Source: Flavobacteriaceae bacterium
GTDB lineage: Bacteria > Bacteroidota > Bacteroidia > Flavobacteriales > Flavobacteriaceae
NCBI GenBank assembly: GCA_018674025.1
Contig: JABHBC010000131.1
Location: 1 to 12,606 of the forward strand
Direction of reading: 5' to 3'
DNA: 12,606 bases
The notes under the pieces were generated by a model, which saw only the letters and a program-made list of their open reading frames with translations, did no database searches and was not told the origin of the DNA. Position 1 is the first letter of the stretch, and every line of letters starts with the position of its first letter. The translations under genes were made by a program, and so were the position numbers. Of this stretch, positions 1-6,886 are shown in pieces.

Positions 1-137
1 GATATTTTTCTGTACCCAATAGGGGTAAGAAAACACTCTTTATATTCACAAATTCTGTTGAATAAATACTGTTGGTATTCACTATAATTTGACTCCCAAA
101 GGTTAGTGGTAATAATTGATAATGAGAACTTTACCAC
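1..137 (-). CDS. Possible partial CDS of unknown function (GTG start, runs off the edge)
   Basis: This is a 45-codon open frame starting with GTG at 137-135 and still open at base 1, lying 35 bp downstream of glmS on the same strand. Its product would begin V-V-K-F-S-L-S-I-I and contain LWESNYSEYQQYLFNR and LTPIGYRK. The mixed aromatic and charged composition looks protein-like, and the frame stays open upstream across the glmS stop, which may mean it is a remnant of something longer. There is no ATG start and no recognisable ribosome binding site, and I know no family for it. A convergent frame on the other strand over 1-87 is an equally good competitor. Confidence 0.2.
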   Translation of the reverse strand, partial: MVKFSLSIITTNLWESNYSEYQQYLFNRICEYKECFLTPIGYRKI

Positions 138-154
138 CCATTTATAGGGGTAAG
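19..154. repeat. 11-bp direct repeat pair flanking the edge region
   Basis: The sequence ataggggtaag occurs at 19-29 and again at 144-154. Each copy is preceded by accca, directly in the first copy and with three extra bases in the second. The G4 run stands out in such AT-rich DNA. With only two copies it may be chance or a decayed duplication. Confidence 0.4.
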
Positions 155-174
155 GTTTATCAACCCATAAACCT
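153..174 (-). repeat. Hairpin overlapping the glmS stop codon
   Basis: A perfect 8-bp inverted repeat (aggtttat / ataaacct) surrounds a 6-base loop, and two of its bases lie in the glmS stop codon. Read on the minus strand it sits at the 3' end of the glmS transcript. It is not followed by a U-run (the next bases are TACCCC), so it does not meet the pattern of an intrinsic terminator. It could still stabilise the mRNA 3' end or help termination. Confidence 0.4.
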
Positions 175-2017
175 ACTCTACTGTAACACTCTTGGCCAAG
201 TTTCTTGGCTGATCTACATTTCTGTTAAGCATCACAGCAATATGATAAGATAATAGCTGCAAGGGTATGGTAGTTACAAGTGGGGTTAAGGTTTCTGGAG
301 TTGGCGGTACTTCCATTACATAATCTGCCAATTCTCTTACCACAGTATCTCCCTGAGTTACCACCGCAATTATCTTTCCTTTTCTTGCTTTAATTTCTTG
401 GATATTACTCACTACTTTTTCATAGTGGTTGCTATTAATAGCAACTACCACAATTGGCATTTGCTCATCAATAAGTGCAATTGGGCCATGCTTCATTTCT
501 GCGGCTGGATATCCTTCTGCGTGTATGTAAGATATCTCTTTAAGTTTTAAAGCCCCTTCTAAGGCTACAGGAAAATTAAACCCTCTACCAAGATATAGAC
601 AGTTAGTAGAGTCTTTGATTTGATCTGCAATTTCTTCAATTTTATTATTGAAACTTAACGATTTTTCAATCTTTTCAGGGATGAGATTTAACTCTGCTAG
701 ATATTTATTAAATACATTATTTGAAATAATTCCTTTTGCTTTACCAATTTTTAATGCCATTAGGTATAAAACTGTAATTTGTGTGGTAAAAGCTTTTGTT
801 GAGGCAACACCAATCTCAGGACCTGCATGTGTGTAAGTTCCTGAATTAGATTCCCTGGTTATTGATGAACCTACTACATTGCAAATACCAAACACAAATG
901 CACCTTTTTCTTTTGCTAATTTCATTGCAGCCAGTGTATCGGCTGTTTCACCAGATTGAGAAATAGCAATTACAATATCATTAGGATTAATTATTGGATC
1001 TCTATATCTAAACTCTGAAGCATATTCAACTTCAACAGGAATTCTAGATATTTTTTCAAATATATATTCTCCAACTAGCCCTGCATGCCAAGAAGTACCA
1101 CAACCAATAATAGTTATTTTATTTGCAGATGTAAATTTATTTAAATTGTTATCAATTCCAGAAAGTTTAATTATACCCTTGTTTAACTTTAGCCTTCCTC
1201 TGAGTGTATCAATTATCGCCTTTGGTTGTTCATGTATTTCTTTAAGCATGAAATGATCAAATCCACCTTTTTCAATTTCAGATAGTTCTAATTCTAAAGT
1301 TTCAATATTTGGAGATATAATAGAATCATTGGAAATCTCATAAAATTTTGTCTCTTTATGATTCCTTAACACGCCAACTTGCCCCTCATCAAGATAAATG
1401 ACTTTTCTTGTAAAGTCTAAAAATGGAGTAACATCACTTCCAATAAACATTTCACTTTCCCCAATTCCAATTGCTAATGGACTTCCAAGTCTAGCTACAA
1501 CAATTTCATCTGGTTTCTTTTTGTCAAACACTGCAATTGCATAAGCACCAACTACTTGAGACAATGCAAGTTGCACAGCCTTGCCTAACTTTACATTTTC
1601 TGTTTCTTGAACATATTCAATTAAGTTTACTAAAACTTCTGTATCAGTTTGAGATTTAAAATTATAACCTTTGCCGATTAATTCATTTTTTATTGTAGCG
1701 TAATTTTCAATAATACCATTATGAACAATCACAAGGGAACCATTATTCGAAATAAGAGGATGTGCATTTACATTATTAGGTTCACCGTGAGTGGCCCATC
1801 TTGTGTGTCCTATTCCAATATTTGCTTCAAGTGAAATGTTTTTTTTAGCTTTTTTAACTAATTTTTCAACTTTTCCTTTGGTTTTACAAACATTCAATTC
1901 AGAATTATATAGAGCAATACCTGAGCTGTCATAACCTCTATACTCGAGCCTTCTCAAACCATTTATTACAATTTCATAAGCATTTTTATCTCCAATATAA
2001 CCAACTATTCCACACAT
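173..2017 (-). CDS. glmS: Glutamine--fructose-6-phosphate aminotransferase (isomerizing), GlmS
   Basis: This cytosolic enzyme converts fructose-6-phosphate and glutamine to glucosamine-6-phosphate, the first committed step towards UDP-GlcNAc for peptidoglycan and lipid A. The protein is 614 aa; E. coli GlmS is about 609. The N-terminal class II glutaminase domain starts with Met-Cys2, the nucleophile once Met is removed (MCGIVGYIG), followed by RRLEYRGYDSSGIA, HTRWATHG at 71-78, VHNGIIEN and QTDTEVL. Two sugar-isomerase (SIS) domains follow, with GCGTSWHAG, SQSGETADTLAA, GVASTKAFTTQ and AEMKHGPIALID. The C-terminus LAKSVTVE carries the conserved active-site lysine (K609). The ATG is fixed by the nucleophile Cys at position 2. 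The gene lies 67 bp after the DUF4270 gene on the same strand. A TACATTTG box just upstream suggests it may also have its own promoter. Nothing in the sequence looks broken. Confidence 0.98.
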   Translation of the reverse strand: MCGIVGYIGDKNAYEIVINGLRRLEYRGYDSSGIALYNSELNVCKTKGKVEKLVKKAKKNISLEANIGIGHTRWATHGEPNNVNAHPLISNNGSLVIVHNGIIENYATIKNELIGKGYNFKSQTDTEVLVNLIEYVQETENVKLGKAVQLALSQVVGAYAIAVFDKKKPDEIVVARLGSPLAIGIGESEMFIGSDVTPFLDFTRKVIYLDEGQVGVLRNHKETKFYEISNDSIISPNIETLELELSEIEKGGFDHFMLKEIHEQPKAIIDTLRGRLKLNKGIIKLSGIDNNLNKFTSANKITIIGCGTSWHAGLVGEYIFEKISRIPVEVEYASEFRYRDPIINPNDIVIAISQSGETADTLAAMKLAKEKGAFVFGICNVVGSSITRESNSGTYTHAGPEIGVASTKAFTTQITVLYLMALKIGKAKGIISNNVFNKYLAELNLIPEKIEKSLSFNNKIEEIADQIKDSTNCLYLGRGFNFPVALEGALKLKEISYIHAEGYPAAEMKHGPIALIDEQMPIVVVAINSNHYEKVVSNIQEIKARKGKIIAVVTQGDTVVRELADYVMEVPPTPETLTPLVTTIPLQLLSYHIAVMLNRNVDQPRNLAKSVTVE

Positions 2018-2023
2018 ACTTTA

Positions 2024-2031
2024 CAAATGTA
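2024..2031 (-). promoter_or_regulatory. Candidate -7 promoter box for glmS
   Basis: TACATTTG on the minus strand matches the Bacteroidota -7 consensus TAnnTTTG exactly and ends 6 bases before the glmS ATG. Transcripts from it would have almost no leader. I see no convincing -33 TTTG at the expected 19-base spacing, so in AT-rich DNA this may be a chance match. Confidence 0.35.
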
Positions 2032-2063
2032 TTAATTAATAAATTTTAAATTATAACTATCTA

Positions 2064-2081
2064 TAGAAATAACAATTTCTA
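2064..2081 (-). repeat. Short AT-rich hairpin between the DUF4270 gene and glmS
   Basis: A 7-bp perfect inverted repeat (tagaaat / atttcta) with a 4-base loop begins 3 bases after the DUF4270 stop codon. It contains only one G-C pair and has no U-run behind it, so at most it is a weak RNA processing or pausing element between the two genes. Confidence 0.3.
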
Positions 2082-2084
2082 ATA

Positions 2085-3746
2085 TTATTCATTGGGGTCA
2101 GTATAATATATTTTAATTCTAGGTCTTTTATCAATATCTTCAGATTGACTTCCGTGTAGTACTGTTCCTTTGGGAGTTAAAATTGCGCCAGAAGGAAAAT
2201 CACGGTCTTCTTCGCCACTATTTAAAATAGAAAAGTTATCTATTGATCCTACATTTGAAGTAACAACTAATGCTAGTTTAGCATTTGTTGAATCTCTAAG
2301 AATTAAATTATTTAGATGCTCTGTTATTCTAATTTTGTACTTAACTCCTTCACCAGTAATTGAATCTCCATCTCTTGTTAATGGCTCTAAATGATTTATT
2401 TTTGCATTAATTGTGGTAGAACTTACTGACTGATCAAGAAAATAATCAATAAGCGCGGTATTTTGCTCAAAATTATATAAATAAATTCTATCAGGTTCAG
2501 ATCCAATGTCTTGGGTTTGATCGACAAAAAATTCTATATAAGCTTCATTTATTATCTTATTAGCAATTTCATTTTCCTCATCATAAAATGAGTTTTTGAA
2601 ATGCTCAAATGCATTTACCATTTCACCATTTTCATCTTGAATATCTCCACCAAATAAATCTACAGTAGACATGTATCCTTCACCACCTTTGAGGTAAATT
2701 CTTTCATCTCCATCAACAGTATTCGGGTTTGAGACATCAACTAGGAAATTGTTTTCATATATATTAACTAAATTGTCAGTAAAGTTTAAAACATATTCAT
2801 TTTGACTTGTAATGGTTTCAGTTGAAGTTCCACCAGAATCTGTATCACTATCAGTACTAGTTTCAGACGTGTAATGAATTGTAAGCTTTGTGTTTGATGA
2901 AGCAAAATTTAATAACATCATAGACCCATCTGAATTAACTCCATCCGCTTTAATGTAAAGGCCTCTAAAAAATTCTTTGAATGTATTTGGGTTAATCAAT
3001 TCAGGATTGCCTTCATTTTCAAAAAATAAACTTTGCCAAAAATTATCATTTGGGTTATTTAGTTTTAATCTTATCGCTGGAGCTATACTACTTGACACAT
3101 AAGTTTCACCAAGAGAATCAAGTGAGGTTAGGTCTATTCTTTCAGAGCTTGGGATAAAGTCATCTGAACCATCTCCTAGAATGCTAGATTCATATAGTAA
3201 CTCAGCTTCGATTTCTGCTTGATTTATAGACTCAGAATTAGATAATGCTCCATTGGAATAATAATTTTGAGAATCACTAAAATCTCCACTTGGATTAAAA
3301 TCTCTTAAATAAAAATTACTTTTGTAAACATAAAGTTTAGTGGCAGTGCTACCATAAACAGAATCAATTTCATAAGTAATATCTCCTTCTTCACTAGTTT
3401 CAACTCCTCTACTGTAATACGGAATAGTTAAGATAACAGAATCTAATACTACATTTTCACCAAAGGATGGACTAAATTCAGCAGGAACTACTTGACCTAA
3501 AAAACTTGCCTTACTCTCTCCATAAAACGGATTATTATTGTATCCCAACATGAATGATGGTAAATTATTCGATTTCACAGGATTTAACCTTAAGTTTGAA
3601 GCAACTATAGGATAATCAATCGAAGATGTATTAAAATTAATAGCATTTTCAGCACTTATTACGTCTGAGTCTATACTAGTAAAGTCTTTATCACATGAGT
3701 AAATAAAAATGATAAAGAAAACGGATAATAATTTAATATTTTTCAT
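2085..3746 (-). CDS. DUF4270 family lipoprotein
   Basis: This 553-aa predicted lipoprotein has a lysine-containing N-terminus, a hydrophobic stretch (LLSVFFIIFIYS) and a lipobox cysteine at residue 18 (IYSC), followed by DKDF. It should be cleaved by signal peptidase II and anchored in the outer membrane or periplasm. The body is beta-rich with conserved-looking blocks (DSVILTIPYYSRG, FFRGLYIKADG, YLKGGEGYMSTVDLFGG, IYLYNF, PRIKIYYTD at the end). Together with its position between the glycogen-synthase-like gene and glmS, these point to the Bacteroidota family DUF4270. The function of the family is unknown to me. A Ser/Thr/Asp-rich linker lies at about residues 292-316. The ATG immediately follows the stop of the upstream gene (TAAATG), so translation is probably coupled. 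No other start gives an intact signal peptide. Confidence 0.85.
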   Translation of the reverse strand: MKNIKLLSVFFIIFIYSCDKDFTSIDSDVISAENAINFNTSSIDYPIVASNLRLNPVKSNNLPSFMLGYNNNPFYGESKASFLGQVVPAEFSPSFGENVVLDSVILTIPYYSRGVETSEEGDITYEIDSVYGSTATKLYVYKSNFYLRDFNPSGDFSDSQNYYSNGALSNSESINQAEIEAELLYESSILGDGSDDFIPSSERIDLTSLDSLGETYVSSSIAPAIRLKLNNPNDNFWQSLFFENEGNPELINPNTFKEFFRGLYIKADGVNSDGSMMLLNFASSNTKLTIHYTSETSTDSDTDSGGTSTETITSQNEYVLNFTDNLVNIYENNFLVDVSNPNTVDGDERIYLKGGEGYMSTVDLFGGDIQDENGEMVNAFEHFKNSFYDEENEIANKIINEAYIEFFVDQTQDIGSEPDRIYLYNFEQNTALIDYFLDQSVSSTTINAKINHLEPLTRDGDSITGEGVKYKIRITEHLNNLILRDSTNAKLALVVTSNVGSIDNFSILNSGEEDRDFPSGAILTPKGTVLHGSQSEDIDKRPRIKIYYTDPNE

Positions 3747-4559
3747 TTATTGATTTAGTACTTCGTTTTTGTAAAATTCTGTGTATGTTTCAGAAAAAGT
3801 TTCTCTTGTTTGATAATTTAAGACAGGTTTTTTAGAAGAATTTAAATGATCTTGAACGTCTGTTGGAATTTTTTGAGAACCCAAAATTATAGCATCAGAA
3901 AAGTCTATAGCATTTTTCACTAGATTATTATATGAGGGATCTTTTAAACCTTTAATTAACTCTTCGTTTATTTCATCAAATAAAATTTTGTCAACTAATT
4001 TTTTATTTAAACTCTCGTCAAATGATTTGTCATATACAGAAGTAACTATTTTACTGTTTTCAAAAACAGGTTCATCTTTGTAGTAAGTCTTAAGATACAA
4101 TGGGAATAGAGAAGCCATCCAGCCATGAACATGTATTATATCAGGTGACCAGTTCAATTTTCTAACCGTTTCAATTACACCTTTAGCAAAAAAGATAGCT
4201 CTTTCATCGTTATCATCATGAAGCTTGCCGTTCTCGTCTGCAAAAGTAGATTTTCTCTTAAAATAATCTTCATTATCAATAAAGTAAACTTGAATTCTTT
4301 CTTTTGGAATAGAAGCAACCTTAATTATTAATGGCATATCTAAATCATCAATAACCAAATTAATTCCTGACAATCTGATAACTTCGTGTAACTGGTGTCT
4401 TCTTTCGTTTATATTACCGTATCTAGGCATAAAGATTCTAATCTGTCCTCCTTGTTTATTTATCATTTTTGGAATTTCAAAAGACATTGATGAAATTTCA
4501 TTTTCAGGAAGATATGGAACAACTTCTGATGAGACGTATAATATTTTTTTCTCTTTCAT
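3747..4559 (-). CDS. Half-length glycogen/starch synthase (GT5)-like protein, probably non-catalytic
   Basis: The 270-aa cytosolic protein resembles only the N-terminal Rossmann half of glycogen/starch synthases (GlgA is about 480 aa). It starts KKILYVSSEVVPY, has GGQIRIFMPRYGNINER at 37-53, VYFIDNEDYFKRK, DNDERAIFFAKGVIE and DIIHVHGWMASLFPLYL from 140. These match the usual order of GT5 N-terminal blocks. The ADP-glucose-binding KTGGL loop expected after SSEVVPY is replaced by PENEISSMSFEIPK, and the family's DWHA is GWMA at 146-149. The whole C-terminal nucleotide-binding half is absent, with no frameshift, since the next gene starts at the following base. Similar short proteins are often annotated glycogen synthase in flavobacteria, so this is a stable family rather than a fresh truncation. 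No glg genes lie nearby. Catalysis is doubtful; a regulatory or structural role is possible. Confidence 0.85.
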   Translation of the reverse strand: MKEKKILYVSSEVVPYLPENEISSMSFEIPKMINKQGGQIRIFMPRYGNINERRHQLHEVIRLSGINLVIDDLDMPLIIKVASIPKERIQVYFIDNEDYFKRKSTFADENGKLHDDNDERAIFFAKGVIETVRKLNWSPDIIHVHGWMASLFPLYLKTYYKDEPVFENSKIVTSVYDKSFDESLNKKLVDKILFDEINEELIKGLKDPSYNNLVKNAIDFSDAIILGSQKIPTDVQDHLNSSKKPVLNYQTRETFSETYTEFYKNEVLNQ

Positions 4560-4595
4560 TTCCGTGTATTAAAAATTATTAACTGCAAAAAGTAG

Positions 4596-4603
4596 CAAAA
4601 TTA
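4596..4603 (-). promoter_or_regulatory. Candidate -7 promoter box for the minus-strand gene run
   Basis: TAATTTTG on the minus strand fits TAnnTTTG exactly and lies 36 bases before the ATG of the GT5-like gene, giving a leader of roughly 30 bases. No TTTG is present at the -33 spacing. It is the best candidate for driving the three-gene minus-strand run. Confidence 0.4.
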
Positions 4604-4610
4604 CAAAAAT

Positions 4611-4641
4611 TATGCAGATTAATTGTAATATATTAAATTTG
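4611..4641 (+). promoter_or_regulatory. Candidate promoter for panC and following genes
   Basis: TAAATTTG at 4634-4641 matches the Bacteroidota -7 consensus TAnnTTTG. Exactly 19 bases upstream is TATG at 4611-4614, one mismatch from the -33 TTTG. Transcription would start around 4648, leaving about 17 bases before the panC ATG at 4665. The leader is A/T-rich with no Shine-Dalgarno sequence, as is usual in this phylum. Confidence 0.5.
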
Positions 4642-4664
4642 CGTGCTGTTAAAGTTTTATTAAA

Positions 4665-5501
4665 ATGAAGATATTTCATCAAAAATTTAAGCTAATTGAA
4701 CAACTAGAGAGACTAAGGAAATTAGGTTCAGATGTGGGTTTTGTTCCCACCATGGGAGCATTACATGAAGGTCATTTGTCATTATTAAAAAAATCATGTT
4801 TAAACAACAAAGTGACAGTTGTGAGTATTTTTATTAATCCTACACAGTTTTCTAGTTCTACGGATTTATCTACTTATCCAAATAACTTAAAAGAAGACTG
4901 TCGTTTGTTAAAAACAATTTCTGATGAAATTTTAGTTTTTGCACCAGATTCTAAAGAAATATATGGTGATAAAATGTATGTAAAATCATACGATTTTAAA
5001 GGACTTGATAAGTTTATGGAGGGTGAATTTAGAAATAATCACTTTGAGGGTGTTGCAACTGTTGTTGAAATACTTTTAAATATTGTAAAACCTGATACAG
5101 TATACTTTGGAGAAAAAGATTTCCAACAATTACAAATAATTAAAAGTTTAAAAACTAAAATTAATATTATTGGCTGTAAAACTCAAAGAGAAAAAAGTGG
5201 CTTAGCCTTAAGCTCTCGAAACAATAAACTATCCTTAAAATCTAAAAAAGTAGCTTCTAATATTTTTAAGAATTTAACTTTTATAAAATCCAACATATTC
5301 AATTATAAAATTGAAGATTTAAGAAATATTGTTAGTGATAAAATCAATTCTTTTGATCAAATGAATTTAGAGTATTTAATTATTGCCGATGAAGATAAGT
5401 TAGTTCCTACTGATTCAATAAATTATAAAAAAAAATATAGAGCTTTTATCTCTGTTTTTGTTGACGGAATCAGATTAATTGATAATATTGCACTTAATTA
5501 A
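4665..5501 (+). CDS. panC: Pantothenate synthetase (pantoate--beta-alanine ligase), PanC
   Basis: This cytosolic enzyme condenses pantoate and beta-alanine with ATP to give pantothenate, the coenzyme A precursor. It is 278 aa, close to E. coli PanC (283). The nucleotidyltransferase signature is intact: VGFVPTMGALHEGHLSLL with the HxGH motif (HEGH), then SIFINPTQF, GLDKFMEGEFRNNHFEGVAT, YFGEKDFQQLQII and GLALSSRNNKLS. The usual RPGH is RNNH here, which I believe is normal for flavobacteria. The stretch between QQLQII and GC is about four residues shorter than in relatives I recall. The gene leads the plus-strand run, is divergent from the GT5-like gene, and is followed after 8 bp by panD, which makes its beta-alanine substrate. 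panB and panE are not in the window. Confidence 0.97.
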   Translation: MKIFHQKFKLIEQLERLRKLGSDVGFVPTMGALHEGHLSLLKKSCLNNKVTVVSIFINPTQFSSSTDLSTYPNNLKEDCRLLKTISDEILVFAPDSKEIYGDKMYVKSYDFKGLDKFMEGEFRNNHFEGVATVVEILLNIVKPDTVYFGEKDFQQLQIIKSLKTKINIIGCKTQREKSGLALSSRNNKLSLKSKKVASNIFKNLTFIKSNIFNYKIEDLRNIVSDKINSFDQMNLEYLIIADEDKLVPTDSINYKKKYRAFISVFVDGIRLIDNIALN

Positions 5502-5509
5502 ATTTTTAG

Positions 5510-5860
5510 ATGAAGATTCAAATTTTAAAATCAAAAATTCATAGAGTTAAAGTAACCGGAGCAGACTTAAATTACATAGGTAGTATTACCATTGATGAAG
5601 ATTTGATGGATGCGGCTAACATAATTGAGGGTGAAAAAATTCAAATAGTTAACAACAATAATGGTGAAAGATTTGACACTTATGTTATTCCAGGGAAGAG
5701 AAATTCTGGAGAAATTACTGTTAACGGTGCTGCAGCAAGAAAAGTTCAGGTAGATGATGTTCTCATTTTAATCACATATGCTTTTATGTCTTTAAAAAAA
5801 GCAAAATCTTTTAATCCTACAATAGTGTTCCCTGATGAAAAAACTAATTTATTAAAATAG
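5510..5860 (+). CDS. panD: Aspartate 1-decarboxylase, PanD
   Basis: PanD decarboxylates L-aspartate to beta-alanine for PanC and uses a pyruvoyl cofactor made by self-cleavage. The 116-aa proenzyme keeps the Gly24-Ser25 cleavage site (YIGSIT) at the same residue numbers as the E. coli enzyme, so Ser25 should become the pyruvoyl group. Arg54 and Tyr58 (ERFDTY) and NGAAAR at 72-77 match the known substrate-binding and processing residues. Length is within the usual range (about 115-130). The gene sits 8 bp behind panC and 4 bp before a membrane-protein gene, so these are most likely co-transcribed. Confidence 0.97.
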   Translation: MKIQILKSKIHRVKVTGADLNYIGSITIDEDLMDAANIIEGEKIQIVNNNNGERFDTYVIPGKRNSGEITVNGAAARKVQVDDVLILITYAFMSLKKAKSFNPTIVFPDEKTNLLK

Positions 5861-5864
5861 CTTT

Positions 5865-6833
5865 TTGAATAAAAAAACAAGAAAGTATATAAAAATTATT
5901 TTACCCATATCAATTGGGTTATTACTTGTGTTTTATTCTTTTTCAAAAATATCGATTGATCAAATTTTTTTCTATTTAAAAAAATCTAATCCATATTGGA
6001 TTTTACTCGGTATATTTTTTGGAACCTTGAGCCACATTTCAAGATCATACCGATGGAATTATTTGTTAAACCCTTTAGGATATAAAATAACTTTTTTAAA
6101 TAGTTTTTTTGCTGTATTCTCTGCTTACTTAATTAATTTAACTGTTCCAAGAGCTGGAGATGTTGCAAGAGCAACTTTAATCTCTAAATATGAAAATATT
6201 CCTTTTGATAAAACTCTTGGTACTGTTATAGCAGAAAGAATTGCAGACTTAATTTGTGCTTTTTCAATTATATGTTTAGCAGTTTTTTTAAAAAAAGACT
6301 TTATAACAAATTTGATTTTAGAGAAATTTAATTCAATGAGTGCATTTTCATTAGTCTTTGGTATAATAATAATTATTTTATTTTTAATAGGATTAAATTA
6401 TATTTTCCCATCCATAATAACTAAAATTAAATTGTTTTTAAAAGGAATTTTTGAAGGAGTTTTAGCAATAACAAAAATGAAACACAGGTGGGCATTTGTT
6501 TTTCACACCATTTTTATATGGATTATGTATGTGCTAATGTTTTATGTTACATCATTATCCATGCAGGAATTTAACAATATATCGTTTGCACCAATTTTAA
6601 TAGGTTTTATTTTAGGAATGTTTTCCATAGGAGCAACTAATGGGGGAATTGGAACATACCCAGAAGCTGTCGTAATTGCATTTTCACTATTTAGTATTGC
6701 TGAAGACCCTAGCCGTGCATTTGGTTGGATTATGTGGTCATCGCAAACAATAATGATTATTATATTTGGTGGGATCTCACTTTTATTACTTCCTATTTAC
6801 AATAATCATAGAAATAAGTCAATTACCAATTAG
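5865..6833 (+). CDS. UPF0104 / LPG-synthase-TM-type integral membrane protein
   Basis: This 322-aa inner-membrane protein has about eight predicted membrane segments (roughly residues 11-25, 44-60, 79-95, 129-143, 157-177, 209-231, 240-257 and 286-312). Conserved blocks include NLTVPRAGDVARATLISKYE, GTVIAERIADL and GATNGGIGTYPEAV, typical of the family named after the lysylphosphatidylglycerol synthase transmembrane region (flippase-like). There is no soluble aminoacyl-transfer domain, so it is not a full MprF; a lipid-moving or transfer role is inference. The start must be TTG: an in-frame TAA lies at 5853-5855 and the first in-frame ATG comes about 150 codons later. The TTG is 4 bp after the panD stop, which suggests translational coupling. 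Confidence 0.88.
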   Translation: MNKKTRKYIKIILPISIGLLLVFYSFSKISIDQIFFYLKKSNPYWILLGIFFGTLSHISRSYRWNYLLNPLGYKITFLNSFFAVFSAYLINLTVPRAGDVARATLISKYENIPFDKTLGTVIAERIADLICAFSIICLAVFLKKDFITNLILEKFNSMSAFSLVFGIIIIILFLIGLNYIFPSIITKIKLFLKGIFEGVLAITKMKHRWAFVFHTIFIWIMYVLMFYVTSLSMQEFNNISFAPILIGFILGMFSIGATNGGIGTYPEAVVIAFSLFSIAEDPSRAFGWIMWSSQTIMIIIFGGISLLLLPIYNNHRNKSITN

Positions 6834-6886
6834 TTTTTTTACATATTTTATTACCTTCACGTTGATTAAAAATATTAATAATATAT

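Larger units (their letters stand above)
1..172. other. Edge region downstream of glmS, no assignable gene
   Basis: This stretch follows the glmS stop codon and runs to the window edge. Two open frames overlap antisense to each other. A minus-strand frame is open from the end of glmS to the edge; its only plausible start is GTG at 137-135, and it reads VVKFSLSIITTNLWESNYSE and onward. A plus-strand frame is open from base 1 to a TAA at 85-87 and reads DIFLYPIGVRKHSLYSQILL followed by NKYCWYSL. I recognise neither, and they cannot both be genes. The minus frame could be the start of a gene co-directional with glmS. The plus frame could be the tail of a convergent gene. The region also holds an 11-bp direct repeat, and a hairpin overlaps the glmS stop. 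Sequence to the left of the window would decide. Confidence 0.4.

Noticed and set aside
153..174. Intrinsic terminator after glmS
   Set aside because: The stem is good but overlaps the stop codon and is followed by TACCCC rather than a U-run, so it is listed only as a hairpin.
648..836. Plus-strand open frame of 62 codons inside glmS
   Set aside because: It is antisense to a fully intact, motif-rich glmS region and has no recognisable product or start signal.
2018..2084. glmS ribozyme or other riboswitch upstream of glmS
   Set aside because: The gap is only 67 bp, strongly AT-rich, and has just one weak 7-bp hairpin; no conserved riboswitch core is visible.
2170..2394. Plus-strand open frame of 74 codons inside the DUF4270 gene
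   Set aside because: It is antisense to a coherent lipoprotein frame with no domain, signal or promoter.
5026..5046. RNNH instead of RPGH in PanC as a catalytic defect
   Set aside because: To my recollection flavobacterial PanC normally has an R-[DN]-N-H form here, so it is a clade feature.
6834..6886. Promoter or terminator in the 53-bp gap before the esterase-like gene
   Set aside because: No TAnnTTTG box and no stem longer than AT-rich chance pairing could be found.
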